DNA of 64,000 bases from Polaribacter sp. Hel1_85 (GCF_000766795.1 NZ_JPDS01000001.1:1573501-1637500); one strand, 5' to 3'; counted from the first letter of the stretch, positions 37,457 through 46,492 are shown. Notes: generated by a model from the letters alone, not told the origin. A program made the numbers and translations.

Positions 37457-38402
37457 ACTTCACTTCTTTAATGTTCTCTATATTATTTAAAAACCAATTA
37501 TAGGTTTTTTCAATTCCTTCTTCTAGTTCTATTGAATAACTCCAACCTAATTCTTTCATCTTAGAAACATCCATTAATTTTCTTGGTGTTCCATCTGGTT
37601 TTTCAGAATCCCAAACAATTTCACCGTTGTGGCCAATAACTTTCTGTATGGTTTCTGCCAATTCTTTAATTGTAATATCCTTTCCAGAACCTACATTATA
37701 TAAATATTCTGGCAACTTGTTTTCTAAAGCATAAACTACAGCTTCTGCCATATCATCTACAAATAAAAACTCTCTCATAGGAGTACCACTTCCCCAAAGT
37801 GTTACATCAGAATTATTATTGTTTTTGGCTTCATGAAACTTACGAATCATTGCTGGTAAAACATGTGATGATTTTAAATCAAAATTATCATGTGTACCAT
37901 ATAAATTTGTTGGCATTAAACTTACATAATCTTTGTTGAATTGTTTCCTTATAGATTGACAAGCTTTAACTCCAGTAATTTTAGCGATTGCGTACCACTC
38001 ATTTGTTGGCTCTAAAGAATCTGTTAATAAATATTCTTCTTTTAATGGCTGTGGCGCAAATTTTGGATAAATACAAGAGCTTCCCAAAAATATAAACTTT
38101 TCAATTCCTGATTTTAATGCGCCATCAATTAAGCTATTCTGAATTTGCATGTTCTCCATTAAAAACTGATACGGAAAATCATTATTAGCTAAAATACCTC
38201 CCACTTTTGCAGCAGCATCAATAACAATTGCTGGTTTTTCAGTTGTATAGAAATCTTTAACAGCTTCTTGATTTTTTAAATCTAATTCTTTGCTAGTTCT
38301 TCCTATTAAGTTGGTATACCCTTTATTTTCTAAAGTTCTCCAAACTGCAGACCCAACCATTCCTCTATGGCCAGCTATATATATCTTTGTTGACTTATTC
38401 AT
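37449..38402 (-). CDS. fcl: GDP-L-fucose synthase
   Basis: It epimerises and reduces GDP-4-keto-6-deoxy-mannose to GDP-L-fucose with NADPH. The 317-residue SDR has YIAGHRGMVGSAVWRTL at the N-terminus, the catalytic Ser in LGSSCIYPKFA, and Tyr-x3-Lys in EWYAIAKITGVK. LMPTNLYGTHDNFD and GSGTPMREFLFVDDMA are typical. The last few codons and the stop lie in the repeat-like tract that borders the S23 gene, so the C-terminus may have been altered by the insertion. Confidence 0.95.
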   Translation of the reverse strand: MNKSTKIYIAGHRGMVGSAVWRTLENKGYTNLIGRTSKELDLKNQEAVKDFYTTEKPAIVIDAAAKVGGILANNDFPYQFLMENMQIQNSLIDGALKSGIEKFIFLGSSCIYPKFAPQPLKEEYLLTDSLEPTNEWYAIAKITGVKACQSIRKQFNKDYVSLMPTNLYGTHDNFDLKSSHVLPAMIRKFHEAKNNNNSDVTLWGSGTPMREFLFVDDMAEAVVYALENKLPEYLYNVGSGKDITIKELAETIQKVIGHNGEIVWDSEKPDGTPRKLMDVSKMKELGWSYSIELEEGIEKTYNWFLNNIENIKEVKLT

Positions 38403-38413
38403 TAATAAAAAAA

Positions 38414-39736
38414 TTATTTACCAATTTGATGATATTCAAACCCTTTATCCTCTAAATTAAATGCATTATACTGGTTTCTACCATCAAAAACTATAGGAGA
38501 AACTAATTGCGCTTTTATTTCTTCAAAATCGGGTGATCTAAATTCTTTCCACTCTGTCAAAAGAATTAACGCATCAGCGTTTTTCACCACTTCATATTTA
38601 GATTCAAAATAGGTTATTCCTTCAACATCTTTTAAATAACATTCTTTAGCCTCTTCTATTGCTTTAGGGTCATATGCTTTTACTTTAGCTCCTCTTTTCA
38701 CCAATTCATTTACAACATAAATTGCTGGAGCCTCACGCATATCATCTGTACCTGGTTTAAAAGCTAATCCCCATAAGGCAAATGTTTTTCCTGTTAAATC
38801 TTCACCAAAACGCTTTACAATTTTATTTGCTATCACTAATTTTTGAGCATCATTAACCTCTTCTACAGAAGTAATTAAATTTGCTTTATACCCATATTCT
38901 TCCGCTATTTTCTTTAGTGCTTTCACATCTTTAGGGAAACAAGAACCACCATAACCAGCTCCAGGGTAAATGAAACTATACCCAATTCGTTTATCAGAAC
39001 CAATACCAATTCTTACCTGATTTGCATCTGCACCAACTCTTTCACAAATATTTGCAATCTCATTCATAAAGGAAATCTTAGTAGCTAACATTGCATTGGC
39101 AGCATATTTTGTCATTTCAGCAGAACGAATATCCATAGTAATAAAACGATCATGAGTTCTAAAAAACGGAGAATATAGCTGCTTCATTGTATCAAATGCA
39201 TAATCTGAATCTGCGCCAATAACTACTCTATCAGGCTTCATAAAATCATCAATAGCTGCTCCTTCTTTTAAAAACTCGGGATTAGATACAACATGAAAAT
39301 TAATAGCAACTCCTCTCTTGTCTAATTCAGCCTGAATAGTTGCTTTGACTTTATCCGCAGTACCAATTGGAACCGTAGATTTATCAACGATAACTAACTC
39401 TTTAACCATTGATTCCCCAATGGATTTAGCCACCGCCAAAACATATTGTAAATCTGCTGAACCATCATCTCCCATTGGAGTACCAACTGCAATAAAAACA
39501 ATTTTTGCATTTAAAATTGATTCTGACAAACTTGTTGTAAAATCTAGATTTTTATTTTTGACATTTTTCAAAACCATGGTTTCTAAACCAGGTTCAAAAA
39601 TTGGAATAACACCTTTGTTTAACTTTTCAATCTTAACTGGATCTATATCAACACATGTTACATGGTTACCCATTTCTGCAAAACATGTACCTGAAACTAA
39701 CCCTACATAACCAGAACCTATTACGGATATATTCAT
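38414..39736 (-). CDS. ugd: UDP-glucose 6-dehydrogenase
   Basis: It oxidises UDP-glucose to UDP-glucuronate in two NAD-dependent steps. The 440-residue protein has the Rossmann motif VIGSGYVGLVSGTCFAEMG, FVAVGTPMGDDGSADL-type substrate contacts, and the catalytic Cys in GAGYGGSCFPKDVKAL (about residue 265). The C-terminal domain has LWGLAFKPGTDDMREAPA. It is a UDP-glucose type rather than the TviB type encoded nearby at 40816. The 146 bases upstream hold a T-rich stretch and no gene. Confidence 0.94.
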   Translation of the reverse strand: MNISVIGSGYVGLVSGTCFAEMGNHVTCVDIDPVKIEKLNKGVIPIFEPGLETMVLKNVKNKNLDFTTSLSESILNAKIVFIAVGTPMGDDGSADLQYVLAVAKSIGESMVKELVIVDKSTVPIGTADKVKATIQAELDKRGVAINFHVVSNPEFLKEGAAIDDFMKPDRVVIGADSDYAFDTMKQLYSPFFRTHDRFITMDIRSAEMTKYAANAMLATKISFMNEIANICERVGADANQVRIGIGSDKRIGYSFIYPGAGYGGSCFPKDVKALKKIAEEYGYKANLITSVEEVNDAQKLVIANKIVKRFGEDLTGKTFALWGLAFKPGTDDMREAPAIYVVNELVKRGAKVKAYDPKAIEEAKECYLKDVEGITYFESKYEVVKNADALILLTEWKEFRSPDFEEIKAQLVSPIVFDGRNQYNAFNLEDKGFEYHQIGK

Positions 39737-39882
39737 AAATTTTTACTTATTCTTTTTTAAAATTTTCTTTTTCGTGTTTTCAAAAAATCTTTACATATCT
39801 AGCATAAAAAAATCGAAAGAACTAAACGTAATTCCTACTTTCAAAATAGTTTTTTTTTTGCAAATATAGAATTATTTATTTA

Positions 39883-40812
39883 CTAAATAAATAGGTGTTT
39901 TTCACCTATTTTACTAATTGTCATATTCCTAATTTGATGAACTATTTTTATAGATTCCTCAGAATCTTTCAAACCAAATCCGTTTCCTTTTAATATTTCT
40001 TGATAACTTTTGGTATGCAAATCTGTAAACCCTGAACTAAATTCTAATTCTTGATTATCTATTGTAATTGACCTAAATGTTCTTTGACCCTTTTCTCTTA
40101 TTTGTTTAGGTAAATCATTTTCATTAATTGACAAAAACCATCTTACTCTGGCATTTTTAAACTCTAAATAACCCGCAGATTTATCCTTTTCTTTCAAATG
40201 AACAATATTCTCTTGAACATCACCAAATATCCACGATAACATATCATAAAAATGAACCCCAATATTTGTAGCTATTCCACCTGATTTACTTTCATCACCT
40301 TTCCAAGAAACATCATACCAATTACCTCTTGAGGTAATATAGGTTAAGTCTACCTCATACTTTCCCTTTTTACCTTCAGCATCTACTTTATTCTTTAAAG
40401 CAACAATACTTGGATGCAATCTTAATTGTAATATTGTATTTATTTTTTGACTAGATTCTTTTTCAATATCCATTAAAGCATCTAAATTCCAAGGATTTAA
40501 AACCAATGGTTTTTCACAAATTGCATCAGCTCCTCTTCTTAAAGCCATTCTAATATGTGAGTCATGCAAATAATTTGGAGTACAAATACTTACATAATCT
40601 AAATGTGTGCCTGCTCTTTTTAATTTCTCTATATGTCTATCAAATCGCTCAAATTCTACAAAAAAATCAGCTTTAGGAAAATAACTATCCATTACACCTA
40701 CACTGTCAAATTTATCTAAAGCAGCAATTAATTGATTATCTGTATCCTTAATTGCTTTTAAATGCCTTGGTGCAATATATCCTGCAGCACCAATTAATGC
40801 AAAGTTTTTCAT
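39883..40812 (-). CDS. Gfo/Idh/MocA-family oxidoreductase (WbpB/WlbA-like)
   Basis: A 309-residue NAD-dependent oxidoreductase. The N-terminus FALIGAAGYIAPRHLKAI and the motif CEKPLVLNPWNLDAL closely resemble WbpB/WlbA, which oxidise the 3-hydroxyl of UDP-GlcNAc uronic acid. The 6-dehydrogenase that would supply this substrate is the next gene upstream (four-base gap). The usual partners WbpE (3-aminotransferase) and WbpD (N-acetyltransferase) are not adjacent. Its product may therefore be used by the DegT enzyme at 19100, or the pathway differs. Confidence 0.85.
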   Translation of the reverse strand: MKNFALIGAAGYIAPRHLKAIKDTDNQLIAALDKFDSVGVMDSYFPKADFFVEFERFDRHIEKLKRAGTHLDYVSICTPNYLHDSHIRMALRRGADAICEKPLVLNPWNLDALMDIEKESSQKINTILQLRLHPSIVALKNKVDAEGKKGKYEVDLTYITSRGNWYDVSWKGDESKSGGIATNIGVHFYDMLSWIFGDVQENIVHLKEKDKSAGYLEFKNARVRWFLSINENDLPKQIREKGQRTFRSITIDNQELEFSSGFTDLHTKSYQEILKGNGFGLKDSEESIKIVHQIRNMTISKIGEKHLFI

Positions 40813-40815
40813 TCC

Positions 40816-42099
40816 TTAAAGTGATTTATCTACATGTTTAGAATCTAGAAAATTCTTAACATCATATAAAATTGATTTTTCTTTTTTTATTTCTTCAAAA
40901 TTCAAATTATGAAACTCCTTATGAGCAACTGCTAAAACTACTGCATCAAATTTCTTTTTAGGCAATACTTTAATTGAATTTAATTTATATTCTGAATTAA
41001 CTTCTTTAACATTCGCATGTGGGTCAAAAACAGTAACATTTGCACCATAATCTTGTAATTCATAAATTACATCAACTGCTTTTGTATTTCTAACATCAGG
41101 ACAATTTTCTTTAAATGTAATCCCTAAGACTAAAATTTCAGCACCTTTTACCTCAACATCTTTTTGAATCATCAGTTTTGCAACTTCTGACGCAACATAC
41201 TTACCCATCCCATCATTCACTCTTCTACCTGCTAAAATAATTTCTGGGTGATAACCAAATTCTTGTGCTTTTTGAGCTAAATAATAAGGATCTACACCAA
41301 TACAATGACCTCCAACTAAACCTGGTTGAAATGGCAAAAAGTTCCATTTTGTACCAGCTGCCTCTAAAACATCCTGTGTATTTATATCCATCAACCCAAA
41401 AATTTTAGCCAATTCATTTACAAACGCAATGTTTATATCTCTCTGAGAATTCTCTATCACTTTTGCGGCTTCAGCTACTTTAATTGACGGGGCTAAATGA
41501 GTTCCTGCAGAAATCACAGAAGCATATAATTGATCTACCTTTTCACCTACTTCTCTTGTTGAACCAGATGTAACTTTTAATATTTTATCTACTGTATGTT
41601 TTTTGTCTCCTGGGTTTATTCTTTCTGGAGAATATCCTACAAAAAAGTTTTTATTAAATTTTAACCCTGATACTTTTTCTAAAATAGGAACACAATCTTC
41701 TTCTGTAGCTCCTGGATAAACCGTCGATTCATAAACAACAACATCTCCTTCTTTTAAAACACTACCAACAGTTTCACTTGCTTTAATTAAAGGCGTTAAA
41801 ACAGGTCTATTATTTTTATCAACTGGTGTTGGAACTGTAATAACAAAATAATTACAATCTTTTAAATCATTTAATTCCGACGAACAAAACAATCCTATTT
41901 CATTATTATTTTCAAGAAGAAAAACCTCTTCTAAAAGAGATTTAGAAACTTCTCTGGTTGCGTCTTTCCCTTGTTTAAGCTCTTCAATTCTGGTTTGATT
42001 TATATCAAAACCAACAACTGAATACTTTGTTGCAAAAAGTCTCGCTAAAGGCAATCCAACATAGCCTAATCCAATAATTCCTATTTTAATTTTACTCAT
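40816..42099 (-). CDS. UDP-HexNAc 6-dehydrogenase (TviB/WbpO-like)
   Basis: A nucleotide-sugar dehydrogenase of 427 residues. The N-terminus MSKIKIGIIGLGYVGLPLARLF and the catalytic region FQPGLVGGHCIGVDPYYLA (Cys near residue 266) are those of TviB/WbpO, which oxidise UDP-GlcNAc or UDP-GalNAc to the uronic acid. The ATG at 42099 is chosen because it overlaps the stop codon of the upstream epimerase by one base (TAATG), a coupling signal; the longer frame begins eight codons earlier. Confidence 0.92.
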   Translation of the reverse strand: MSKIKIGIIGLGYVGLPLARLFATKYSVVGFDINQTRIEELKQGKDATREVSKSLLEEVFLLENNNEIGLFCSSELNDLKDCNYFVITVPTPVDKNNRPVLTPLIKASETVGSVLKEGDVVVYESTVYPGATEEDCVPILEKVSGLKFNKNFFVGYSPERINPGDKKHTVDKILKVTSGSTREVGEKVDQLYASVISAGTHLAPSIKVAEAAKVIENSQRDINIAFVNELAKIFGLMDINTQDVLEAAGTKWNFLPFQPGLVGGHCIGVDPYYLAQKAQEFGYHPEIILAGRRVNDGMGKYVASEVAKLMIQKDVEVKGAEILVLGITFKENCPDVRNTKAVDVIYELQDYGANVTVFDPHANVKEVNSEYKLNSIKVLPKKKFDAVVLAVAHKEFHNLNFEEIKKEKSILYDVKNFLDSKHVDKSL

Positions 42100-43082
42100 T
42101 AATTTAAATTTTTCCAATACCAATGAATTGATTCTCTTAAACCTTCACTTAAAGAAAACATCGGATTATAATTTAACAACTTTTTTGCTTTTGAAATATC
42201 GGCATGAGAATGAGGAATATCTCCTTCTCTATTTGGACCATAAATCACTTCTACATTTTTAATTTTCGGATTATACTCAGAGAGTAATTCTTTTAAAGAG
42301 TTTGTTAAATCTATTAACGTATTTCTATCTCCAAAAGCAACGTTATAAATCTCATTTACAGCATCTTCACTCGCTATTAAACTCAATAAATTTGCTTGAA
42401 TTACATTCTCAATAAATGTAAAATCTCTTGAGTAAGTTCCATCTCCATTAATTATTGGAGACTCTAATTTCATCAACTGATTTATAAACTTAGGAATTAC
42501 AGCTGCATATGCTCCATTAGCATCTTGCTTTCTCCCAAAAACATTAAAATATCTTAAACCAATGGTTTCTAATCCATAGGTTTTTCCAAAAACATCAGCA
42601 TATAACTCATTTACATATTTAGTTACAGCATAAGGAGACAAAGGCTTACCTATTACACTTTCTATCTTAGGTAATGATTTAGAATCTCCATAAGTTGAAG
42701 AACTTGCTGCATACACAAATCTTTTAACACTATTATCTCTTGCTGCTACTAACATATTTAAAAAACCAGAAATATTTACATCATTTGTAGTAATAGGATC
42801 TTTAATAGATCTTGGCACTGAACCAAGCGCTGCTTGATGCAAAATATAATCTACCCCAGAAGCTGCAAACATACAATCTTCAAGATTTCTAATATCTCCT
42901 TCTATTAATTTAAAGTTTGTATTTTCTAAAAGTGAAGAAATATTTTCTCTTTTTCCAGTAGAAAAATTATCTAAACAGATAACCGTATTTTTTTTATGAA
43001 GTAAAACTTCACAAAGATTAGCACCAATAAAACCAGCACCACCTGTAACAAGTATTTTTTTTCCTGATAATTCTATATCCAT
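42099..43082 (-). CDS. UDP-N-acetylglucosamine(uronate) 4-epimerase (TviC/WbpP-like)
   Basis: An extended SDR of 327 residues that interconverts gluco and galacto forms of UDP-HexNAc or its uronic acid. It shows ILVTGGAGFIGANLCEVLL at residues 10-28, the catalytic Ser in YAASSSTYGDS, and Tyr-x3-Lys in SPYAVTKYVNELYA. GDGTYSRDFTFIENVIQANLL is typical of WbpP/TviC. It is the first gene of the polysaccharide operon and is coupled to the TviB-like gene, suggesting UDP-GalNAc uronic acid or GlcNAc/GalNAc supply. Confidence 0.9.
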   Translation of the reverse strand: MDIELSGKKILVTGGAGFIGANLCEVLLHKKNTVICLDNFSTGKRENISSLLENTNFKLIEGDIRNLEDCMFAASGVDYILHQAALGSVPRSIKDPITTNDVNISGFLNMLVAARDNSVKRFVYAASSSTYGDSKSLPKIESVIGKPLSPYAVTKYVNELYADVFGKTYGLETIGLRYFNVFGRKQDANGAYAAVIPKFINQLMKLESPIINGDGTYSRDFTFIENVIQANLLSLIASEDAVNEIYNVAFGDRNTLIDLTNSLKELLSEYNPKIKNVEVIYGPNREGDIPHSHADISKAKKLLNYNPMFSLSEGLRESIHWYWKNLN

Positions 43083-43116
43083 TTAAAAGTATTTTTTCAG
43101 CTCTTTTTGAAGAAAC

Positions 43117-43124
43117 CAAATATA
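43117..43124 (-). promoter_or_regulatory. Candidate -7 box of the polysaccharide operon
   Basis: TATATTTG on the minus strand fits TAnnTTTG and lies 35 bases before the first gene of the operon. A perfect hairpin AAGAATCA/TGATTCTT (43131-43148) sits just upstream and could be an operator. No good -33 TTG is seen. Confidence 0.35.
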
Positions 43125-43170
43125 ACAAAAAAGAATCACTTGATTCTTTCCTTAAAACCATTAAAAACAA

Positions 43171-43199
43171 AAAATCCCTCACAAATTGTGAAGGATTTT
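43171..43199 (-). terminator. Terminator after tRNA-Val
   Basis: The arms AAAATCC-c-TCACAA and TTGTGA-a-GGATTTT form a stem with one mismatch just beyond the tRNA 3' end, with a T-rich continuation on the minus strand. Confidence 0.7.
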
Positions 43200-43202
43200 A
43201 CT

Positions 43203-43280
43203 TGGTGGGCAATGAGGGATTCGAACCCCCGACCCCCTCGGTGTAAACGAGGTGCTCTGAACCAACTGAGCTAATTGCCC
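43203..43280 (-). tRNA. tRNA-Val (anticodon UAC)
   Basis: The minus strand reads GGGCAATTAGCTCAG at the 5' end, an anticodon stem-loop CCTCG-TTTACAC-CGAGG with anticodon TAC, and a T loop GGTTCGAATCC. The acceptor end is ATTGCCCA followed by encoded CCA. All four stems pair. It is a single tRNA between folC and the polysaccharide operon. Confidence 0.97.
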
Positions 43281-43339
43281 TAAGCGGTTGCAAATATAAT
43301 ACAGATTTTTAATCCACCAAACAAAAACCAAACTTTTAT

Positions 43340-44548
43340 TTAAATAATTTCAGCAACTACAAAAGTACTTCCACCAACATAGATTATATCTTGTTGATTT
43401 GCATTCAGTAACACATCTTTAAAAGCCTCTTTAACTGAAAAATATTTTTCCCCAATTAGATTAAATTCTTTTGCCTTTTCTTGTAAAATCATTTCAGACA
43501 TCCCTCTTGGAATATCTGGTTTGCAAAAATAGTAATGCCCTTCTTTTGGAAAAAGCGGCAAAATGGCTTCTAATTTCTTATCAGAAACAACACCTAAAAC
43601 AAAATGCAGTTTTTTAAACGATTCTTTTTCTAATTGCTTTAACACAATACTTAAGCCTTCCTTATTATGTGCTGTATCACAAATTACTTTTGGATTTTCT
43701 TGCAAAATCTGCCATCTACCCTTAAGATTTGTATTTTTTATTACATTTAATAAGCCTTTTTTAATATTTTCCTCCGAAACAGAAAACCCTTTCAATTTAT
43801 TTATCGCTACAACTGCTGTTTTTGAGTTTTTCGTTTGATAATTACCTAACAAATCTGTTTTGTAGCTTTTATCAACACCTGAAGCGAAATAAATTGAAGA
43901 TTTACACTCTTCCGCTTTAGCGACAAAAACACTTTTCACCTCCTTTTGTTCTTCTCCAATAATAATAGGAATATTATTTTTGATAATTCCTGCTTTTTCA
44001 AATGCGATTTCTGGTAAAGTTTCTCCTAAAAACTGCGTATGATCTAAACCAATATTTGTAATTACAGAAACTTCTGGAGTAATTATATTTGTAGAATCTA
44101 ATCTACCACCTAAACCAACCTCAACAATAGCAATATCTACTTTTTCTGTCGCAAAATAATCAAAAGCCATTCCTACAGTCATTTCAAAAAAAGATAATTT
44201 CTGCTTTTCTAAAAAATCTTTATTTTTTTTTATAAATGATGTAACTTTTCTCTTTGGTATTTCAACACCATTAATTCGAATTCTTTCTGTGAAATCTTTT
44301 AAATGAGGAGAAGTATACAAGCCCACTTTATACCCTGCTTCTTGTAAAATAGAAGCCAACATATGACTTGTAGAACCTTTTCCATTTGTGCCACCAACAT
44401 GAATAGATTTAAACTTTTTTTCCGGAAAGTTCAATTCTTTTGAGAGTGCTAAAGTATTAGTTAAGTCCTTTTTGAATGCTGTTTTACCCTCTCTTTGATA
44501 CATAGGTAATTGTGCAAACATCCAATCTAATGTTTTTTTGTAATCCAT
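43340..44548 (-). CDS. folC: Folylpolyglutamate synthase/dihydrofolate synthase
   Basis: A Mur-ligase-type enzyme of 402 residues that adds glutamate to dihydropteroate and folates. The P-loop is in HVGGTNGKGSTSHMLAS (about residues 50-66). ITNIGLDHTQFLGETLPEIA and VICDTAHNKEGL are the other Mur-ligase signatures. It is 32 bases downstream of the two small nucleotidyltransferase genes and may be the last gene of the exbB-exbD-tonB transcription direction. Confidence 0.95.
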   Translation of the reverse strand: MDYKKTLDWMFAQLPMYQREGKTAFKKDLTNTLALSKELNFPEKKFKSIHVGGTNGKGSTSHMLASILQEAGYKVGLYTSPHLKDFTERIRINGVEIPKRKVTSFIKKNKDFLEKQKLSFFEMTVGMAFDYFATEKVDIAIVEVGLGGRLDSTNIITPEVSVITNIGLDHTQFLGETLPEIAFEKAGIIKNNIPIIIGEEQKEVKSVFVAKAEECKSSIYFASGVDKSYKTDLLGNYQTKNSKTAVVAINKLKGFSVSEENIKKGLLNVIKNTNLKGRWQILQENPKVICDTAHNKEGLSIVLKQLEKESFKKLHFVLGVVSDKKLEAILPLFPKEGHYYFCKPDIPRGMSEMILQEKAKEFNLIGEKYFSVKEAFKDVLLNANQQDIIYVGGSTFVVAEII

Positions 44549-44580
44549 AAAAACAGAGAAACAATTTAATTTTAAGACAA

Positions 44581-45009
44581 TTAAGCTTTAGACTTTAAAT
44601 TTTCTTTTTCTTGAACCTCTTTTCTCAATCCGCTGCTAGAAAAACGGTGCTCTCTTTTATTATAATACAAATCTATTCCTTTCTCTTCACAATACTTTCT
44701 ACCTGTAAATTGCTTGCTTGCATATTCATCTCCTACAATTCTAACATCAATTTTAAATGAACGCAAAACATCTTCTAAATCTTGTTCTGTTGCATAAGGG
44801 ACAATTTCATCAACGAATTTGCATCCTTTTAATTGAATATAACGCTCAACTACAGACTGTATTGGTCTATTTTTTTCTGGTCTATCTAAAGTTGGATCTG
44901 TTTGCAAACCACAAATTAAATAATCACATTCTTGTTTTGCTTCTTCTAACATTTTAACATGCCCTGCATGAAACAAATCAAACGAACTAAAAGTAATTCC
45001 TATTTTCAT
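44581..45009 (-). CDS. Cytidylyltransferase-like nucleotidyltransferase (TagD-type), first of a tandem pair
   Basis: A 142-residue HxGH nucleotidyltransferase. The nucleotide-binding motif is FSSFDLFHAGHVKML (His14 and His17), with DYLICGLQTDP and a C-terminal RFSSSGLRKEV that plays the part of the ISSTxLR motif. It most resembles glycerol-3-phosphate cytidylyltransferase, but the substrate could be another phosphorylated small molecule. The neighbour upstream is a related but divergent protein. Confidence 0.8.
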   Translation of the reverse strand: MKIGITFSSFDLFHAGHVKMLEEAKQECDYLICGLQTDPTLDRPEKNRPIQSVVERYIQLKGCKFVDEIVPYATEQDLEDVLRSFKIDVRIVGDEYASKQFTGRKYCEEKGIDLYYNKREHRFSSSGLRKEVQEKENLKSKA

Positions 45010-45013
45010 AAAC

Positions 45014-45439
45014 TTATTTTTTATTTAACAACCAAGATGATGATTGTATTTTATCACCAAGACCATCTATTAATTGAATTTTTAATTCTTTACAAATTGG
45101 AGCTTCTGGGATTGAATTATTATCTTGATCTCCTCCATTTGCAAACCCTAAATCATACTCTTCTCCATAAGTTTCATAAAGAGAACGAATTGACTCACAA
45201 ACTGTCCTGTCTTTATCTACTGAAATTATAGCTTTATTTACAGCTTTAATATTCTGAACTATAAATAAACGCTCCTCTTCTTTTTGAAATTCTTTTGAAC
45301 CTTTTAATTCTCTTTGTAAATCACTATTAACAATAACAAACAACTCATCTGCTAAAGCTTTTGCATTATTAAAATACTCTAAATGCCCTTTGTGAATTGG
45401 ATTAAAATATCCTGAAACTATAATTGCTTTTTTTTTCAT
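45014..45439 (-). CDS. Cytidylyltransferase-like nucleotidyltransferase, second of the pair
   Basis: A 141-residue protein of the same fold as its neighbour, with the HxGH motif in SGYFNPIHKGHLEYF (His16, His19) and a C-terminal KIQSSSWLL in place of ISSTxLR. FVIVNSDLQRELKGS and GGDQDNN are typical of the RfaE/HldE-like ADP-heptose and related transferases. The substrate is unknown. The two genes are four bases apart and probably act on related substrates. Confidence 0.78.
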   Translation of the reverse strand: MKKKAIIVSGYFNPIHKGHLEYFNNAKALADELFVIVNSDLQRELKGSKEFQKEEERLFIVQNIKAVNKAIISVDKDRTVCESIRSLYETYGEEYDLGFANGGDQDNNSIPEAPICKELKIQLIDGLGDKIQSSSWLLNKK

Positions 45440-45661
45440 AATTTTTTGTGTAAAATATAAATTTAATTTTTTGTGTAAAAATATTGCTTTTGTATCGACG
45501 TAGTTATTTACACTTATTTATTAATGATGATACAAATATCGGATACAAATTTTAAAATTAAGCTCAACTGTCGGCGAAAAGTCAATTAACTAAGTTCAAT
45601 GATTAAATGCCGTTGATTAACCTTTGTTTTACAAAAGTGGCAGAAATGTAAAAATTAATAA
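45440..45661. other. Intergenic region with an AATTTTTTGTGTAAAA direct repeat
   Basis: The 222 bases between the nucleotidyltransferase start and the tonB-like stop hold no gene. AATTTTTTGTGTAAAA occurs at 45440-45455 and again at 45465-45480, 25 bases apart and next to the start codon. It could be a regulator-binding pair. No clear promoter or terminator is seen otherwise. Confidence 0.5.
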
Positions 45662-46492
45662 TTACTTAGACAAAGAAAATTTATAAATAATAGTTCCTAC
45701 TTGTTTTGATGGAGCTTTGCTATCTGCATTCCATTTTGTTTTTAAGGCTGCTTCTTTAGCCGGTTTTAACAAACAAGGTGCAGAATTTGTTGTTCCTTGA
45801 ACTCCTGCTTGAGCATAAACAACTTTACCATTTTTATCTACCTGAATTCTCACAACAACAGTTCCTTCTTCTTGGCAATCTGGTTGTTCTTTTGGTTTTG
45901 AAAGCGCTTTTCTACCTGCTAAATTATAATTTCCACCAGAACCACTTCCTGTATTTCCATAATATTTATTAGTATCTGGATTACCATTTTCTTTTCCTTT
46001 TACACCAACCTCTTTATCATCACCTTCACCTTTTGGCTTTCCATCTGAAGAATTACCATTTAATAAATTATTTAACGCATCTTGTGTTTCTTTTGATGGT
46101 TTGGGTTTTGGCTTTTCTTTTGGAACTTCTTTTTTAACAACCTCTTTCACAAGCTCTTTCTTTACTTCTTTTACCTTCTCTACAACAGGAACATCTTTAG
46201 AACTTTCATTTGTAATAATTTCTTCCTCAATGATTTCTTTTGGAACTTCTTTAACCTCTTCTTCTACAACCTCTTTTTTCTCAACCACTTTTGGTGTTGA
46301 AATTTTCTTTGTTTTTTCAACAGGTTCTCCACTACCAACTTCTGAATTCCCAAAATTTATTGCTAAACCATATTCTTCTGGTGGATCTAAATATTGCATT
46401 CCATAATTGAAAATTCCGAACAACAAAAGCAACAGAATTACTGCTGTTATTATAGCTGATTTACGTTTATGTTTTGTTTCTAAAATTTTCAC
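45662..46492 (-). CDS. TonB-family energy transducer
   Basis: A 276-residue protein with one membrane helix near residues 14-32 (AIITAVILLLLLFGIFNYG). A long Lys/Glu/Val/Pro-rich periplasmic spacer (about 60-135), a Gly/Asn-rich stretch and a C-terminal domain follow (EGTVVVRIQVDKNGKVVYAQ to GTIIYKFSLSK, about 205-276). Two Cys (QPDCQEE and SAPCLLKPA) could form a disulfide. It should transmit proton-motive force from ExbB/ExbD to outer-membrane TonB-dependent receptors. It follows exbD, with a dispersed repeat in the gap. Confidence 0.87.
   Translation of the reverse strand: MKILETKHKRKSAIITAVILLLLLFGIFNYGMQYLDPPEEYGLAINFGNSEVGSGEPVEKTKKISTPKVVEKKEVVEEEVKEVPKEIIEEEIITNESSKDVPVVEKVKEVKKELVKEVVKKEVPKEKPKPKPSKETQDALNNLLNGNSSDGKPKGEGDDKEVGVKGKENGNPDTNKYYGNTGSGSGGNYNLAGRKALSKPKEQPDCQEEGTVVVRIQVDKNGKVVYAQAGVQGTTNSAPCLLKPAKEAALKTKWNADSKAPSKQVGTIIYKFSLSK

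Noticed and set aside
46101..46406. A 101-codon Ser/Thr/Phe-rich frame opposite the tonB-like gene
   Set aside because: It is the antisense of the Lys/Glu/Pro-rich spacer and its composition follows from that.
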